From the NCBI GenBank assembly GCA_963921425.1, contig OY992838.1:1488001-1552000 (forward strand): a DNA stretch of 64,000 nucleotides, given 5' to 3'. The DNA is from Dryas octopetala (Eukaryota; Streptophyta; Magnoliopsida; Rosales; Rosaceae). The position numbers and the translations under genes were made by a program. This document shows positions 35,101 to 45,996 of the stretch, one piece after another; positions within the stretch are counted from its first letter, which is position 1; each line of letters starts with the position of its first letter. Under the pieces are notes generated by a model, which had not been told where the DNA came from, did not search any database, and was given only the letters and a program-made list of their open reading frames with translations.

Positions 35101-36915
35101 ACTTTCACATACTTATGGCGATCCATCTGCACAACCATCAATTCAAGTGTCCCACTCATAGGTTCATGCAAGCAACAAAGAACAGAAATCCAACCCAACT
35201 TGGATTGACCCAAAAAAAGAATAAATTAAATAATTGCAACAAATTAAATAAACAGGGTTAACCTTCAAGATGTTTCCCCTCTTCTTATCAAGAACCAAGC
35301 CTCTGACCATGTACTTCCAATCAAATGACCAATCCAGCAACTACACCAGGTAATAGTTCTTCATCAACATACTATATATTGCTCAAAATTTAAGAATTGT
35401 AGTAAACGAAGTTTGCCAAGTATTTCACAAAAATATATTAACTAAGAAAACATTGTTGGGTCAATTGAAATATATAACTATAATAATTGAACATGTGGCA
35501 TGATAGCAACATCAATTTCTTCCTGAAATGGAAAGGATAAATGAGAAAACAGACAAACCTCATGAGGGTATCCTAAATCATACACCAATTTCCTGATAGT
35601 GCCTTCATATGCAAGAGATTCAAAGGTTTCTGGCTTGTATTGTGCCAAAGTGTAATCCATATCAAACCCTACTGCAACTATACTCTTCATATTCAACGAT
35701 CTGTTGCAGAAAATCTGCTTTCTTATATCAATTTTGCGTCCACCTTCAGGAGATGACCATACACATGGTTCTTGACCGCCATCACCAAAACCCATATGCA
35801 GAAAGTGTGATGACTTGTCACCTACAACACCAGTCTCGTGGTTCTTTTCCATTGAATAGTTGGCACGCAATTGATTACTTCCTGATAGATTTTAGCAGGG
35901 GAACAGAAATTTAGAGCTCCTAATGGTGAATTAGAATGATGACAGCAAACACTACAATTTCAAATTTCTCTTAACTAAATCAGTATATACAATGTATATA
36001 TAAAACATACCTCTAGATTATGAACAGATGCAGTACTTTTTAGAAGGTGTTATGTACATAAAATATCAAAACATGATAGACATGCAACAATGCCAACAAA
36101 ACAGACAGTTATTATTCAACCTAAAGGTGAAATGAACAGCTCTAAAATATTCATTATCGCTCATTCTTTATCTGACCCTTTTTTGAAAACTTCCCAAGCT
36201 ACAAATCCCTGTCTTACAGAAAAATAAAAAGAAAATAAGAAGAAGAAGAAACCCCCATTCCTATAATCAAAAAACCTGTACATCTTACCTGCAGTGTCAA
36301 GCAAAGAGCTCACAGTGCACCACGCTAAGTTCCAACTCTAAGAATCCTCCAAGCTACGCTCCAGGAAACACCTAAAAATCCAATTTCTCAATTAAAGAAA
36401 AAGCTCTGTGCTCTCAGTACAAACACCCCCACAACGAACAACACTTCAAAGTTTAAACCCTCTCTACCTACGAACTCCTAAAAAAATTTGATAACAAATA
36501 AGAAAATAAAAAACGAAAAAACATCAACCACCAGCTCAACATGAATGAAGCCAATCCTAAGAAGATGCTATATCACACAACTGGGTTCAGTTCAAAATGA
36601 AATGAGAGAAAAAAAAAAAAAAAAGGGAAAGAAAGACGAACCTACGAAATGAATCCCTTTTCGTTTTCCGGGAGAACGAGAGCGATCTGTAAATCCCGAA
36701 GTAAAGCGAAGGCGAGAAGAGAAAGAAGAAGGGGAACAGAGTTCAGCAGGCGAAAACAGAGATAGGCAGAAGGAAACGGGCTTCTTGGGAATTCGCATGG
36801 TGGAGTTAAATAGGTGGCATTTGGGGAGAGCAGGGAATGGAGAGGGTGAGAAGGAATCGGATTCAGGAATCAAGGGGAAGATGCCAATGGAATTACAAAT
36901 TGCAGCAACGGACAT
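32164..36915 (-). CDS. HAD-superfamily (IG) 5'-nucleotidase, NT5DC/cN-II-like, 17 exons
   Basis: Exons: 36915-36642, 35881-35559, 35340-35263, 35126-34906, 34829-34737, 34638-34555, 34454-34338, 34131-34026, 33924-33862, 33672-33619, 33377-33320, 33165-33089, 33002-32932, 32816-32756, 32659-32600, 32475-32413, 32286-32164. They close in frame to 641 aa. The HAD nucleophile motif is VGFDMDYTLAQY (D165, D167), motif II is FLVTNS, and motif III/IV is VGDHIYGDILRSKK. The family dephosphorylates purine nucleoside monophosphates, but plant members are little studied. The first exon encodes a Ser/Pro/Arg-rich, acid-poor N terminus compatible with organelle import, with a second in-frame ATG at 36798. 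A conserved-looking core would still be made from an ATG at residue 102 (MEKNHE). A coiled-coil-like charged helix follows the HAD core (about residues 480-560). A possible cassette exon at 36371-36289 is listed separately. By position it matches Arabidopsis At1g75210. Confidence 0.93.
36289..36371 (-). other. possible 83-nt cassette (poison) exon in intron 1 of the 5'-nucleotidase
   Basis: The acceptor is GGATTTTTAG and the donor CAG|GTAAGA is perfectly consensus, stronger than the exon 1 donor used in the model (GTAG|GTTCGT). At 83 bases it is not a multiple of three. If included it brings a stop codon (frame ... GGA ACT TAG), so translation could only restart at MEKNHE in the next exon, removing the N-terminal targeting-like region. 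Its use cannot be judged from DNA alone. Confidence 0.35.
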
Positions 36916-37316
36916 CTAATTTGGTTGGGAGATGAAAGGTTTATTCCTCCGCATTGGGAAGGGCCCGAAGGGAAGAGAGAATTAAATTCCCTTGGGACGA
37001 CGCCTGCGTGCGAGTTGTGAAGTTGGTTGTTGTTTCCGTTTTGAGGGATGTGAATCACTGAATGTGAAACGTTGGTGGGAGTGGTGGGAAATTGTTCGGT
37101 GGATTATAAGATGCTGTGTGCCACGTCAGATTAGAGAAAGAGGGAGAGAATATTAACTTCCGCAAAGAGATAATATATTATTTTACCAAAATAATATCCC
37201 TTTCTATTTTTTACTTTTTTTGATGGCACATGTCTCTTTAAATGCACCCAAAACAAAGTCTTTAAATACTTTTTGAGAAGAAAAAGAGTCTTTGTACTTG
37301 GGAAATATAAATTTTT

Positions 37317-37763
37317 AAGTTTATTTCATATTTAGTACTTAAATTTTGACTATTATCTTAATGTGTTACCTAAATTTTTATTTGTCCCGATTGAGTACCT
37401 AAACTTTTATTTTGTGTCTAATAGGTACCAAAATGAATTTCTGTTAAAATTGTCAACAAAAATTAAGGGCAATATAGTCAATTTAAAAAATTTACATTTA
37501 TATTTTAATTACAAGTTTTTATTTTTTTTGTTTGTTGTGTTTTTTTTAAATAATTTTAAACATATAAAAAAATAATTAAAATATACTTTGACTATATTGC
37601 CTCTAACTTTTGTTGACAATTTTAACATAAATTCATTTTGGTACCTATTAGACACAAAATAAAAGTTTAGGTACTTAATTGGGACAAATACAAGTTTAGG
37701 TACCACATTAAGACAATGGTCAAAGTTTAGATACTAAATATGAAAAAAAAAAAAAAAAACCCT
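37317..37763. mobile_element. long-TIR MITE, copy A (0.45 kb)
   Basis: The left half (CATATTTAGTA...AGTACCTAAACTTTTATTT...GGTACCAAAATGAATTT) is repeated inverted in the right half, giving arms of about 190 bases around a short AT-rich centre. It ends in A(n)CCCT on the right. AATTTTT flanks both ends, a possible part of an 8-9 bp target duplication. It is the same family as copy B at 39240. Confidence 0.7.
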
Positions 37764-37801
37764 CAATTTTTTATTTTCCATATGTACCTCTAATAGAACA
37801 A

Positions 37802-38894
37802 AGGCTTAATTATCGATTTACCACAAAAAACTATAACTAATTTTCATATTGTCACCTGAAAGTTTTTTTGTTCCAGATTACCACCTATAACTTATATCTG
37901 TGTCTCATTTTACCTTGTTCCGTCAACAATTCCGTTAAAAATGCTGACTTGGTCGTTATTGATGACGTGGCGCGCTGGATGTGCGCCACGTGTCACATTT
38001 TTTCTTCTATTTTCATATTTTTTTTATTTTCTTATTTTTATAAACTTTGAAAATTAATTAAAAATAGCTCCAAACTCATAAAAATACACAAAAAATTCCT
38101 ACAGACTCGTCTTGACTAGTACTAATTTACTATTGGATCAAAATATCAATTTTCCCTCTCAAAATTTCCAAAAAATTTAGGAAGTCGAAATTTATTTCTA
38201 GAAAATTAAAATACTCTAGATTCTTTTGAAATTCATAGGATAATCTCCCAAACTCCAACAAATATAAGGTATGCACCGTTATTCTTCTAAAACTAACATT
38301 ACATTTCTCGTGAACACTTGCTACCCAAAAGACCACTCGGTCTTAGAGGAAAACAAATTTCCCTCTATAAAATAAATTATAGAAAAATTCTAAAATTTCT
38401 ATAAAGTCTCGAAATAATTCTCTAAAACAGGCTTTTGATAATTACCAAAATATTTTTGAAAATTTGTCTGAGAGTTTATGAAAATTCTAAAATTTATTTA
38501 ATAGAGGAAAATTTATTTTAATTTTCTAGAAATAAATTTGGACTTCCCAAATTTTCTGAAAATTTTTAGAAGGAAATTGGTATTTTTACCCTATAGTAAA
38601 TTAGTACTAGTCAAGACGAGTCCGTAGGAATTTTTTATGTATTTTAATGAGTTCGGAGCTATTTTTAATTAATTTTCAAAGTTTATAAAAATATGAAAAA
38701 TAAAAAAATCCAAAATAAAAGCAAAGATGTGACACATGGCGCACATCCAGCATGTCACGTCAGCATTAACGGCCAAGTCAACATTTTTAACGGAATTTTT
38801 GATGGAATAAGGTAAAATATGACACAAATATAAGTTTCAGGTGGCAGTATGGGAATGAGTTACAATTTTTTGTGGTATATCGATAATTAAGCCT
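37802..38894. mobile_element. 1.09-kb foldback element
   Basis: The left end is AGGCTTAATTATCGATTTAC and the right end read inward is AGGCTTAATTATCGATATAC. The arms stay complementary almost to the centre: the pairs include GTGACACATGGCGCAC with GTGCGCCACGTGTCAC, and ACTAGTACTAATTTACTAT with ATAGTAAATTAGTACTAGT. So nearly the whole 1.1 kb can fold into one hairpin with arms of some 500 bases. The arms carry G-box/ABRE-like CCACGTGTCA and TGACGTGGCG. There is no protein-coding content. I could not define a convincing target duplication. Confidence 0.75.
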
Positions 38895-38964
38895 AAAACA
38901 AAAATAATACATGTTTCAGCTTCTTTTTTGCTTCACTTTTAGAACTTTTTATCTTTTTTATCGT

Positions 38965-39940
38965 CGTTAAGATTATGACATCAGTTTAGGAAATACGCTA
39001 ACATAACGATAGTCATCATGCATGCCTCTCTACGAATGTCTTAATTGCGTAGTTCATCTAATAATTATAAATTATTTAACTGTAAAGTAAAATTTATATT
39101 GAATACTCACAAATCACAACTAGATAACAAATAATAAAATATAACAATGAAATATTTTTTCTTGTCGATTACGAAATAAATTTAAGAAATACACTAAATA
39201 TAACGATATCCATCATACATGTATGTTTATATGTTTGTAAGGGTTTTTTTTTTTTCATATTTAGTATCTAAACTTTGACCATTGTCTTAATATGGTACCT
39301 AAATTTGTATTTATTCAAATTAAGTACCTAAACTTTTATTTTGTGTCTAATAGATACCCATGTGAATTTTTGTTAAAATTGTTAACATAAGTTAGGGGCA
39401 TTATGGTTACTTCAAACAAAATTATATTTTAATTATAATTTTTTTTTGTTTTTTTAAACATATAAAGAAAATAATTAAAACATAATTTTTTTAGTTACTA
39501 TATTGCTCCTAAATTTTGTTGACAATTTTAACAAAAATTCATTTTGGTACCTATTAGACACAAAATAAAAGTTTAAGTATTCAATTGGGATAAATAAAAG
39601 TTTAGGTATCACATTAAGACAATAATCAAAGTTTAAATACTAAATATGAAAAAAAAAAAAAAAAAAAACCTTATTTGTAATTATATGGCGCATCTGACAA
39701 TTCATAGATTATCCAACATAAAGTATCAGCCACGTTGGATACCGACAACTATACAAAAAAAAAAAAAATCAATTAATGAAATCTTTTTGTGGTTATGTTA
39801 CAAACTTATAATTATGAAATAAGTTTAGGAGATACGCTAAAGTAACAATATTCCAAATGTCTAGAATTGTATAACTCATCCAACAATTTGTGAATTATCC
39901 AACCGTAAAGTAAAACTCATGTTGGATATCAACATTTAGA
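38965..39940. repeat. three diverged tandem units, the middle one split by a MITE
   Basis: The units lie at about 38965-39110, 39165-39239 plus 39672-39750, and 39808-39940. Ordered shared words are GATTA(T/C)GA, AGTTTAGGA, ATACGCTAA, TAACGATA, ATGTCT, TTCATC, ATTAT(C)CAAC and GTAAAGTAAAA. The middle unit is interrupted exactly by MITE copy B; removing B and one target copy restores the order seen in the other two units. Confidence 0.7.
39240..39671. mobile_element. long-TIR MITE, copy B (0.43 kb), with 8-9 bp target duplication
   Basis: It starts AGGGTTTTTTTT and ends AAAAAACCT, with arms of about 180 bases inverted around an AT-rich centre and close in sequence to copy A. The flanks are TGTTTGTA(A) on the left and TATTTGTA(A) on the right, an 8-9 bp duplication with one mismatch, as for hAT or Mutator-like elements. 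Neighbouring intact repeat units show the unoccupied site. Confidence 0.75.
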
Positions 39941-39944
39941 GCAC

Positions 39945-41811
39945 AAAGAATAAAATGTGATAATGAAAATGAGAATCCCCAAATCTTAGGGATTCTTTGG
40001 TATCATTTTCATTTACTTTTTTTTGTTTTTTTGTTTTTTTTGGTATCATCCATGACTATGCCTTCAAGGTCCCTTCCCCTCAAAGCCCTTACCTTCCAAG
40101 TTCCAACTTTAAGGACACTCAGTTTCTTAACCAAGAACAGGGTTCTATTCTATTATCCCATTCTCTTTAATTAATGATTATTTAAAAGATAAGTGGCATA
40201 AAAGGAAAATTTATGTTTTCTAAGTATCAAAAGCTTTGTCTTTACTGCATGCAAAACCATATGTGGCACAAGAAAACAGAGTAGGTAATAAGATAGTGTC
40301 AATTGCCAACATTTCTCATGTGAAGAAACAACTGCGATGCCTGTTTTTTTGTACTTACACAATAAATATATAATATATTTAATTATTTTAAGCAATATTT
40401 TTTTACAATAAATTTAAACGGTTGTTGCGCTCTTTATGCATATTTTCACTCCCAAAGTGAGTGTTTAGGGTGATAATTTTCAACGTGTAAGAGTATTACT
40501 GAACAATGTGTTTATATTAGTATGATATAGTATTAATAACATCTATTAATATTATAACAAATAAACTGGTTGTTCCACGTGTCAATATAGCGGTTATACA
40601 GAATAATTTCTCTAATATTAGAATACTCGTAAAGGAATCCCACATTCCCAGGGAAATCCTATTTGTAATGTTTTTGTGTACAAAAAAAAACTAAAAAAGT
40701 CCTAATGTCTTGTTTTTAATTAAAGTGTACAGAGAATAAGAAAAGAAAGAAGAAGAGAAAAAGTAAGAAATAAATATAAGGTTCTTTGATTTTAACTACT
40801 AAATTTTAATAACATTTTAGTTCAAGTACTAAAATTAAATAACATTTTAGATTAGGTACTAATTGAAAAGTTAAACAAATTAATAAAGTAAAAAGTATTA
40901 GAATTTACAAATATTACATTACATGCCACTACAATAAAAAAATAAAAAAAATATTACATCACAAATATTACATTAATTTATACTATATTGTATTATAAAA
41001 AATAAAAAAATCAATCGAGTCACAACCTAATTGTGACTGTCTTGGTAAATTGAAAGAGACAATTCACACCACTATACTATATATTATTTTGAGTAAAAGT
41101 ATTGTTTTGACCTCTATTTATACTATATTGTAGTATAATTTATCTAAAAAAAATTCTATTTAATCACAACTTAACTGTGACTGTCTTACAACTTAGATGT
41201 GACTGTCGTTTAGTCACAACTAAATTTGAAGTTGTGAGTGTCGTACAGTCACAACTAAATGTGAAGTTGAGATTATATTAGCAAATTTTCAAAATAATAT
41301 ATAAGCTTTAAGGACAATTTTGTCAAAACCTTAGAAATTTTAACTAACACTCATCATATGTTGGTCAAAGGATAAAAATATCAAATAGAAAAGACTCAAA
41401 TCAAAGGGGCCAATATATTTATGACCTAATCTAAAAACTACATTTAAATTTGGTAGTTTAATTGAAATATTATATGGTCTTCATGCTATACCAAAAAATT
41501 ATTGAGATTTGTTATTTAATCCTAATTTTCTAATAAATATAACTATGCTTATTATTATTATTTTCTATTATTATTTATTTGGATGAGATAGAAAACATAA
41601 ACTCACACTCAACAAACAAAGTGAAATTCCGACCAAAAAACAAAAAAAGTGAAAATTCTGACTAACAAGATTTTAAATTTCATCGCCCAATAGTATCACG
41701 CCACGTAAAATCGCGTCCGACGTGACAAGGATTGTAAAACTTTGAAGTACAGAGTGGTGACGCGCTTGCACCGCCACACGTCGTCAGAAAAGAAATAGAA
41801 AGCCAACAAGT
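39945..41811. other. AT-rich intergenic region upstream of the chloroplast-protein gene
   Basis: No gene seen. Around 40800-40860 there are further TACTAAATTTTAATAACATTTTAG-like direct repeats. At 41010-41280 GTCACAACT/TAACTGTGACTGTC words recur five or more times in both orientations. The 41690-41800 part, with GC-richer DNA and CCACACGTCG, is the likely promoter of the next gene. Confidence 0.45.
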
Positions 41812-42240
41812 ATGGCATTTGCTGGGTACCGCCTTATCTCAAGCTCCTCCTCATCCACGTTAACCGCCCTGTCATCGTTCCCTCCAAAACCAAAACCCCC
41901 CCAAATTTCAAAACAGAGCTTCTCCCCCAATCACCAACTCCCAGACCTCTCTCTCCGTCGCAGAGACATTGCTCTGCTCTCCTTCATCGCTCTCGTTCCT
42001 TACCTCTCTCGACCCGACCCGGCATTCGGATTATCCTTCGGCATTTGTTAGTTAGCTAGCACTCACCATTTTGATTTATTTCTTTATTTTCTGGTTATTT
42101 TCTGTCGAAACTCTGATTCAACTATCGTACGCAGCAGGACCAAAGGATTGGCTCCGAGAGCAAAAGAAGAAGGCTTCCAGGTTCCTCTTGGCCCCAATCG
42201 ATGCTTCTAGAGAGAGCCTCCGAACCGCTCATCGATTACT

Positions 42241-42280
<40 letters not shown>

Positions 42281-43459
42281 GTTGTATGTATGCCCGTATA
42301 TTCCTCATTTGGATCAATTTGGTTTTTTAGCTGAGGCTAGCGATTCTGATTATACGAATAAGGAGATAGAGGAGGTTCAGAGTCTGCTTAGATCTGCCGC
42401 GAGGGACTGCGTTCCAGAAGAGAGGAATTCATTCGTTGAATTTCAAGCCAATACGGGGGTTGAGGTTCGGTCTCTCTCGGTTTTTTGCTCCTTGTTTTGT
42501 TTAGTCAGGTTGTACATGATAAACTGTTTGGCTTGTTACGATTAGAACCTGTACTAATGGTGAAGTTTCTAAGCACCATATGATGCTAATTTGTAGGAAT
42601 TTTCTAGATTATCTTGCATGAAATTGAAAGAATCTTGTTGTAGGATGATGGAGGTGTTAATTTTACTTTAATTGACCTCATATTAACTATAGATTGATTA
42701 TCCATATTTATTTACTTCACAGGTTTGCACATTCCGTCTGATTGTGAAGAATGCCGCTTCGTTGCTTGGTGATAAGGATCCTGTAAAATTGGAAGCTGAA
42801 TCTATGCTAAATGATCTTATAAGGTACCCGCTGTTTCTTGTCAGTATGCCCTATGCTAGTGTACATTTTAGGTCTGACATATTTTCATTGTTAGGATTAT
42901 TAGAGAAATAACTTGTTCCTTAGAAAAAATGATTGAATTTCTCAAGCATGCAAATTTTAAGCATTATAAACATTTTCTTTCCTCTTCCTTTATCTCTTAA
43001 GATCTGAGAGGTGCCTTGGATTCAAAATTTATTGATATTTATTATTTTTTTATACGATCGTTGTATCATTCAATATTTTCTAACTTTTTTTTTTTGTTCC
43101 CATTTTTTATTGCTTATTATATTGCAGATCATTCACTTCTCTTAGTGTTCTGGCAAATGAGACTGATGTTCAAGTTGCCTCCAAAAGGTATGTCCTTATG
43201 TCAAGATAAACATGGTATAGGAATTAGGTAGAAGTTTATTTACTTCAAGTTTTATCGCATTCTTGGTCCGAAGACAGAATTTGTGAGTAACTTGTTTGAG
43301 TTAGTATGGCCCCAAGCTGTAGCATTCATACATTTTTCTACCTGACCTTTGTCTTTTTTCTCTTTTTGCTGCAGAATGAAGGTAGCAGATTCACTCACGG
43401 ATACCATATCATCCCTAGACAAATTTGAGCAGGGAATCAAGGACTGCCTTGAAACTTGA
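41812..43459 (+). CDS. chloroplast-targeted, probably thylakoid-lumen protein of unknown function
   Basis: Exons: 41812-42046, 42135 to about 42287 (end uncertain), 42331-42464, 42723-42823, 43128-43187, 43375-43459. They give about 255 aa, or 240 aa if exon 2 ends at 42242. The N terminus is Ser/Pro-rich and acid-free, as in a chloroplast transit peptide. It is followed by RRRDIALLSFIALVP and ...DPAFG, a twin-arginine plus hydrophobic core ending in a small-residue site. That bipartite layout suggests Tat-type import into the thylakoid lumen. The mature part is helical and charged (GPKDWLREQKKKASRFLL, EEVQSLLRSAARDCVPEER, SSLDKFEQGIKDCLET) without a domain I recognise; its four-helix look recalls PsbQ-like proteins, which is only an impression. 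A (CT)n tract straddles the end of exon 2, so that boundary is unsure. Confidence 0.78.
42244..42277 (+). repeat. (CT)n microsatellite at an exon/intron boundary
   Basis: The 34-base CT run follows AHRLL in frame (it would read Leu-Ser repeats) and precedes GTATGTATGC donors at 42284-42293. Whether it is coding depends on which donor is used: CTCA|GTCTCT at 42242 (weak, repeat in the intron) or GT at 42284/42288 (better donors, repeat coding). Confidence 0.8.
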
Positions 43460-44199
43460 CCAATATGTTCTTTTTTACCCACAGATAAAATCATCTAGTG
43501 GATGTCATGCTTGAAACTCTGCAGATGCATGTATATTCTGGATTCATTAATCTCTTTGCTTTGTCTTTCTTGTATCTTGATTTTTGTTCTTTTATCGAAT
43601 GGTGCCAATGTTTGTTCTATGTTATCAGAATGGCATCCAGGTAGCTCTGTTCTTGGCTTTTGAAAGACAAGAATCCCAGATCTTTCAATAATGACTTACT
43701 AACTGTATGGATTTTTTTTTTTCAAAATTGCATTTGGAAGTGTTCATTTTGTTGCATTTCAAGCCATCCTAGTCATTCATTAAATCTAATAGTCAAAATC
43801 AATCTATACTAGTCTAAGTGGAAATACTTAACATTCACTGCAGATTGATGTTGGTCATTATATTTGACCAACTTGAAATGAAGCAAAATGCACATTGCTA
43901 AATGTAAAGAACTCAATCCACGACTCTACTAGTGTATAATATTTGATTTGTCATTTCTTTTTGCTGATAATTTTGCCTTGAAATAATTGAACTAAAGATA
44001 TTCTTGAATATGTACATATGGCTTGCTTGGGAATTGTAAGACAGCTCAAATTCATTTATGGGTTTCTCATTCAAATGGAATATATTTTCTTTAGACAGTA
44101 CTACAAATATTGATGCCTACCCCTATGCTGCTATAATTTTAGTTGATACTTGTGGTATCAGATAATAAATGAGCTGTTGGTCCATGTGGAGTCGTCTAA
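43460..44199. other. 3' region after the chloroplast-protein gene
   Basis: No gene seen. It is mainly 3' UTR and spacer between convergent genes. Confidence 0.45.
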
Positions 44200-44312
44200 T
44201 AGGTTGAATCAAAAGGCTACGCCAAGTGATAGCAAAGTGTTCCATCATCTGGCTGTGTTTGTACTGACCTAGACAAGCTGGGCAGCTAGTTGGAGATATT
44301 TAGTAAACATCT
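44200..44312 (-). pseudogene. tandem fragment of the methyltransferase 3' coding end
   Basis: It repeats, with changes, the last ~110 coding bases of the adjacent methyltransferase (44340-44450). GTGTTCCATCATCTGG, TTTGTACTGACCTAG, CAAGCTG and AGATTT/AGATATTT occur in the same order in both. The fragment lies after the real stop codon and has no start, so it is a short partial duplication and not a second gene. Confidence 0.75.
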
Positions 44313-44321
44313 GATGGCTTT

Positions 44322-45915
44322 TTATGGAACAGTTTGATTTGGTGAACCAGAAGCCTCAACCAAATACAAGCGACAACATGGTGTTCCATCATCTGGGTCG
44401 GTTTGTACTGACCTAGGCAAGCTGCGGAGCTTGTTGAACAGATTTAAGGGATCGTGCATGAGCCCAAAATGAGCGTCTGGATCACCAATTTGTGAAAGTT
44501 TAACATGTGAAAAGCCAAGAGATGGCAGGAGATGGTCAGGCCAATCACTGTAGAAATGGAAGATGGAATTAGAAAGACTGGTTGATGGTTTGTTCATAAA
44601 ATCTGCCAAGAGCACTGTTTGAGTAAGCGAGCACTTGTCTGCTATGATTTTCAGTACTTGTGTGGCCTGGGAGTGGGATAGGTAGTAGAGGATACCTTCC
44701 AGAACCCACACTGTGTTCTTCTCTGGCACAAAGCCTGATATTTGAAGTTTTTCAAGCCAGTCATTGTTTCTGATGTCAGCCGCCACTCTGGTTATGGATT
44801 TTGCTGTCATCATTAGATACTGGTGATCGTTTGTAGAATCCATTGCTGCTTGCAGAAGAGTGGCTTTGATTTGCAAGACTTCAGGAAAATCAACTTCAAA
44901 CACATTGCTTTCCTTCAAGCAACTCAACCGGTAAGCCCTTGCATCCATTCCTACAAAACGAATTGCAGTATCATTATGTGCTGAATATTTACTTAATGCC
45001 AGTTTTTTATTTTGTTTTATTTTTATCGGTGAAGACTCCACACCCATATGGTACAAGCTATACACGTGATAGTTGAGACATTTCATTACCATTTACATGC
45101 TATTGATATTCAATATGATTAGCATTTGGATGGGGAATGGTCCAAAACTTGTCCTAGCCTTTTCTAAAGCTATCATATGCATGTACATGACCAATAATTC
45201 TTCATTTGTAGTCTATTTTGGTGCATAATCAGATGCCAGAACTGCATGTCATCAATTTTGCTAGATGTCATCAATTTTGCTAGAAAGTGTTCATTGTCAT
45301 AGGACCTGTTTTGCAGTCTACGGGGATTCATTAAGCAATGTAAATGGACAAATCATCCACTGTTGTGATTATCTAGTACTCAGAACTCCTATGATTCAAA
45401 ATCTACTTTAAAACCCAAAATGGTCCCAACATTGTACATCGTAGGCATGCAAAGTTCAGGACACTTTGATGTATGCTACATTGGTTCAATAAGTACCTGT
45501 TAACCGAAAAATTGTGGTAGAGTAGTTACCAACCTGCCCCAAGGAGAACTACTTGTGCTTCTCTGTCATTGAAGGAATGAAGTGCTGCTTCAAGTTTTGA
45601 ATCAAACCAGAGGGTCCGAACTGCAAGAATCACTCCGGAGATTTCCCGTGCCTTGTTGATGCAGTCTTTCTTTATCTTCTCGTGAAGAGTTTTCAGGTAC
45701 GTCTCTCCGGCAAGTATGTCCGCCAGTGGGTCATGAACCACATGCTTCCACAAGGCTCTTCCTGCTGCTGTTTGGCATGCAGACCGTTGAAGGGCATCCC
45801 ATTCATTCTCAATTGTTTCATGGACTTGTCGAACAGTGTCCGTAGATAACAATTCTGGAAGTTTGTACTCCGGCCATTTCGGGTATTCAGGTGAGCCATT
45901 TTCTTGACTTGACAT
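44322..45915 (-). CDS. leucine carboxyl methyltransferase-like SAM-dependent methyltransferase
   Basis: Two exons, 45915-45534 and 44950-44322, give 336 aa. The junction reads GCA G|GA ATG and joins the SAM-binding motif VVLLGAGMDARAYRL (residues about 121-136) across the intron. Downstream are FEVDFPEV (acidic residue for SAM ribose, E146/D148), VAADIRNNDW, and VWVLEGILYYLS. This is the Ppm1/Lcm1/Tcmp fold shared by leucine carboxyl methyltransferases and bacterial YktD-like O-methyltransferases. The plant subgroup is distinct from the PP2A methyltransferase and its substrate is unknown to me. An in-frame ATG at 45996 would add 27 residues; I prefer MSSQENG as the start because the added part looks like leader. 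The acidic, soluble N terminus suggests a cytosolic protein. The last exon has a partial duplicate just downstream. Confidence 0.9.
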
Positions 45916-45996
45916 GGTCTTTAGATTGCAAGGAAATGTTCTTCGATTGCACGGGAACTTCGAAATTAATAGAAATGAATGAACAAGATATGGCAT

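Noticed and set aside
45916-45996. upstream ATG extending the methyltransferase by 27 residues
   Set aside because: The extension is basic and hydrophobic without resemblance to the family; MSSQENG is the more likely start, though not proven.
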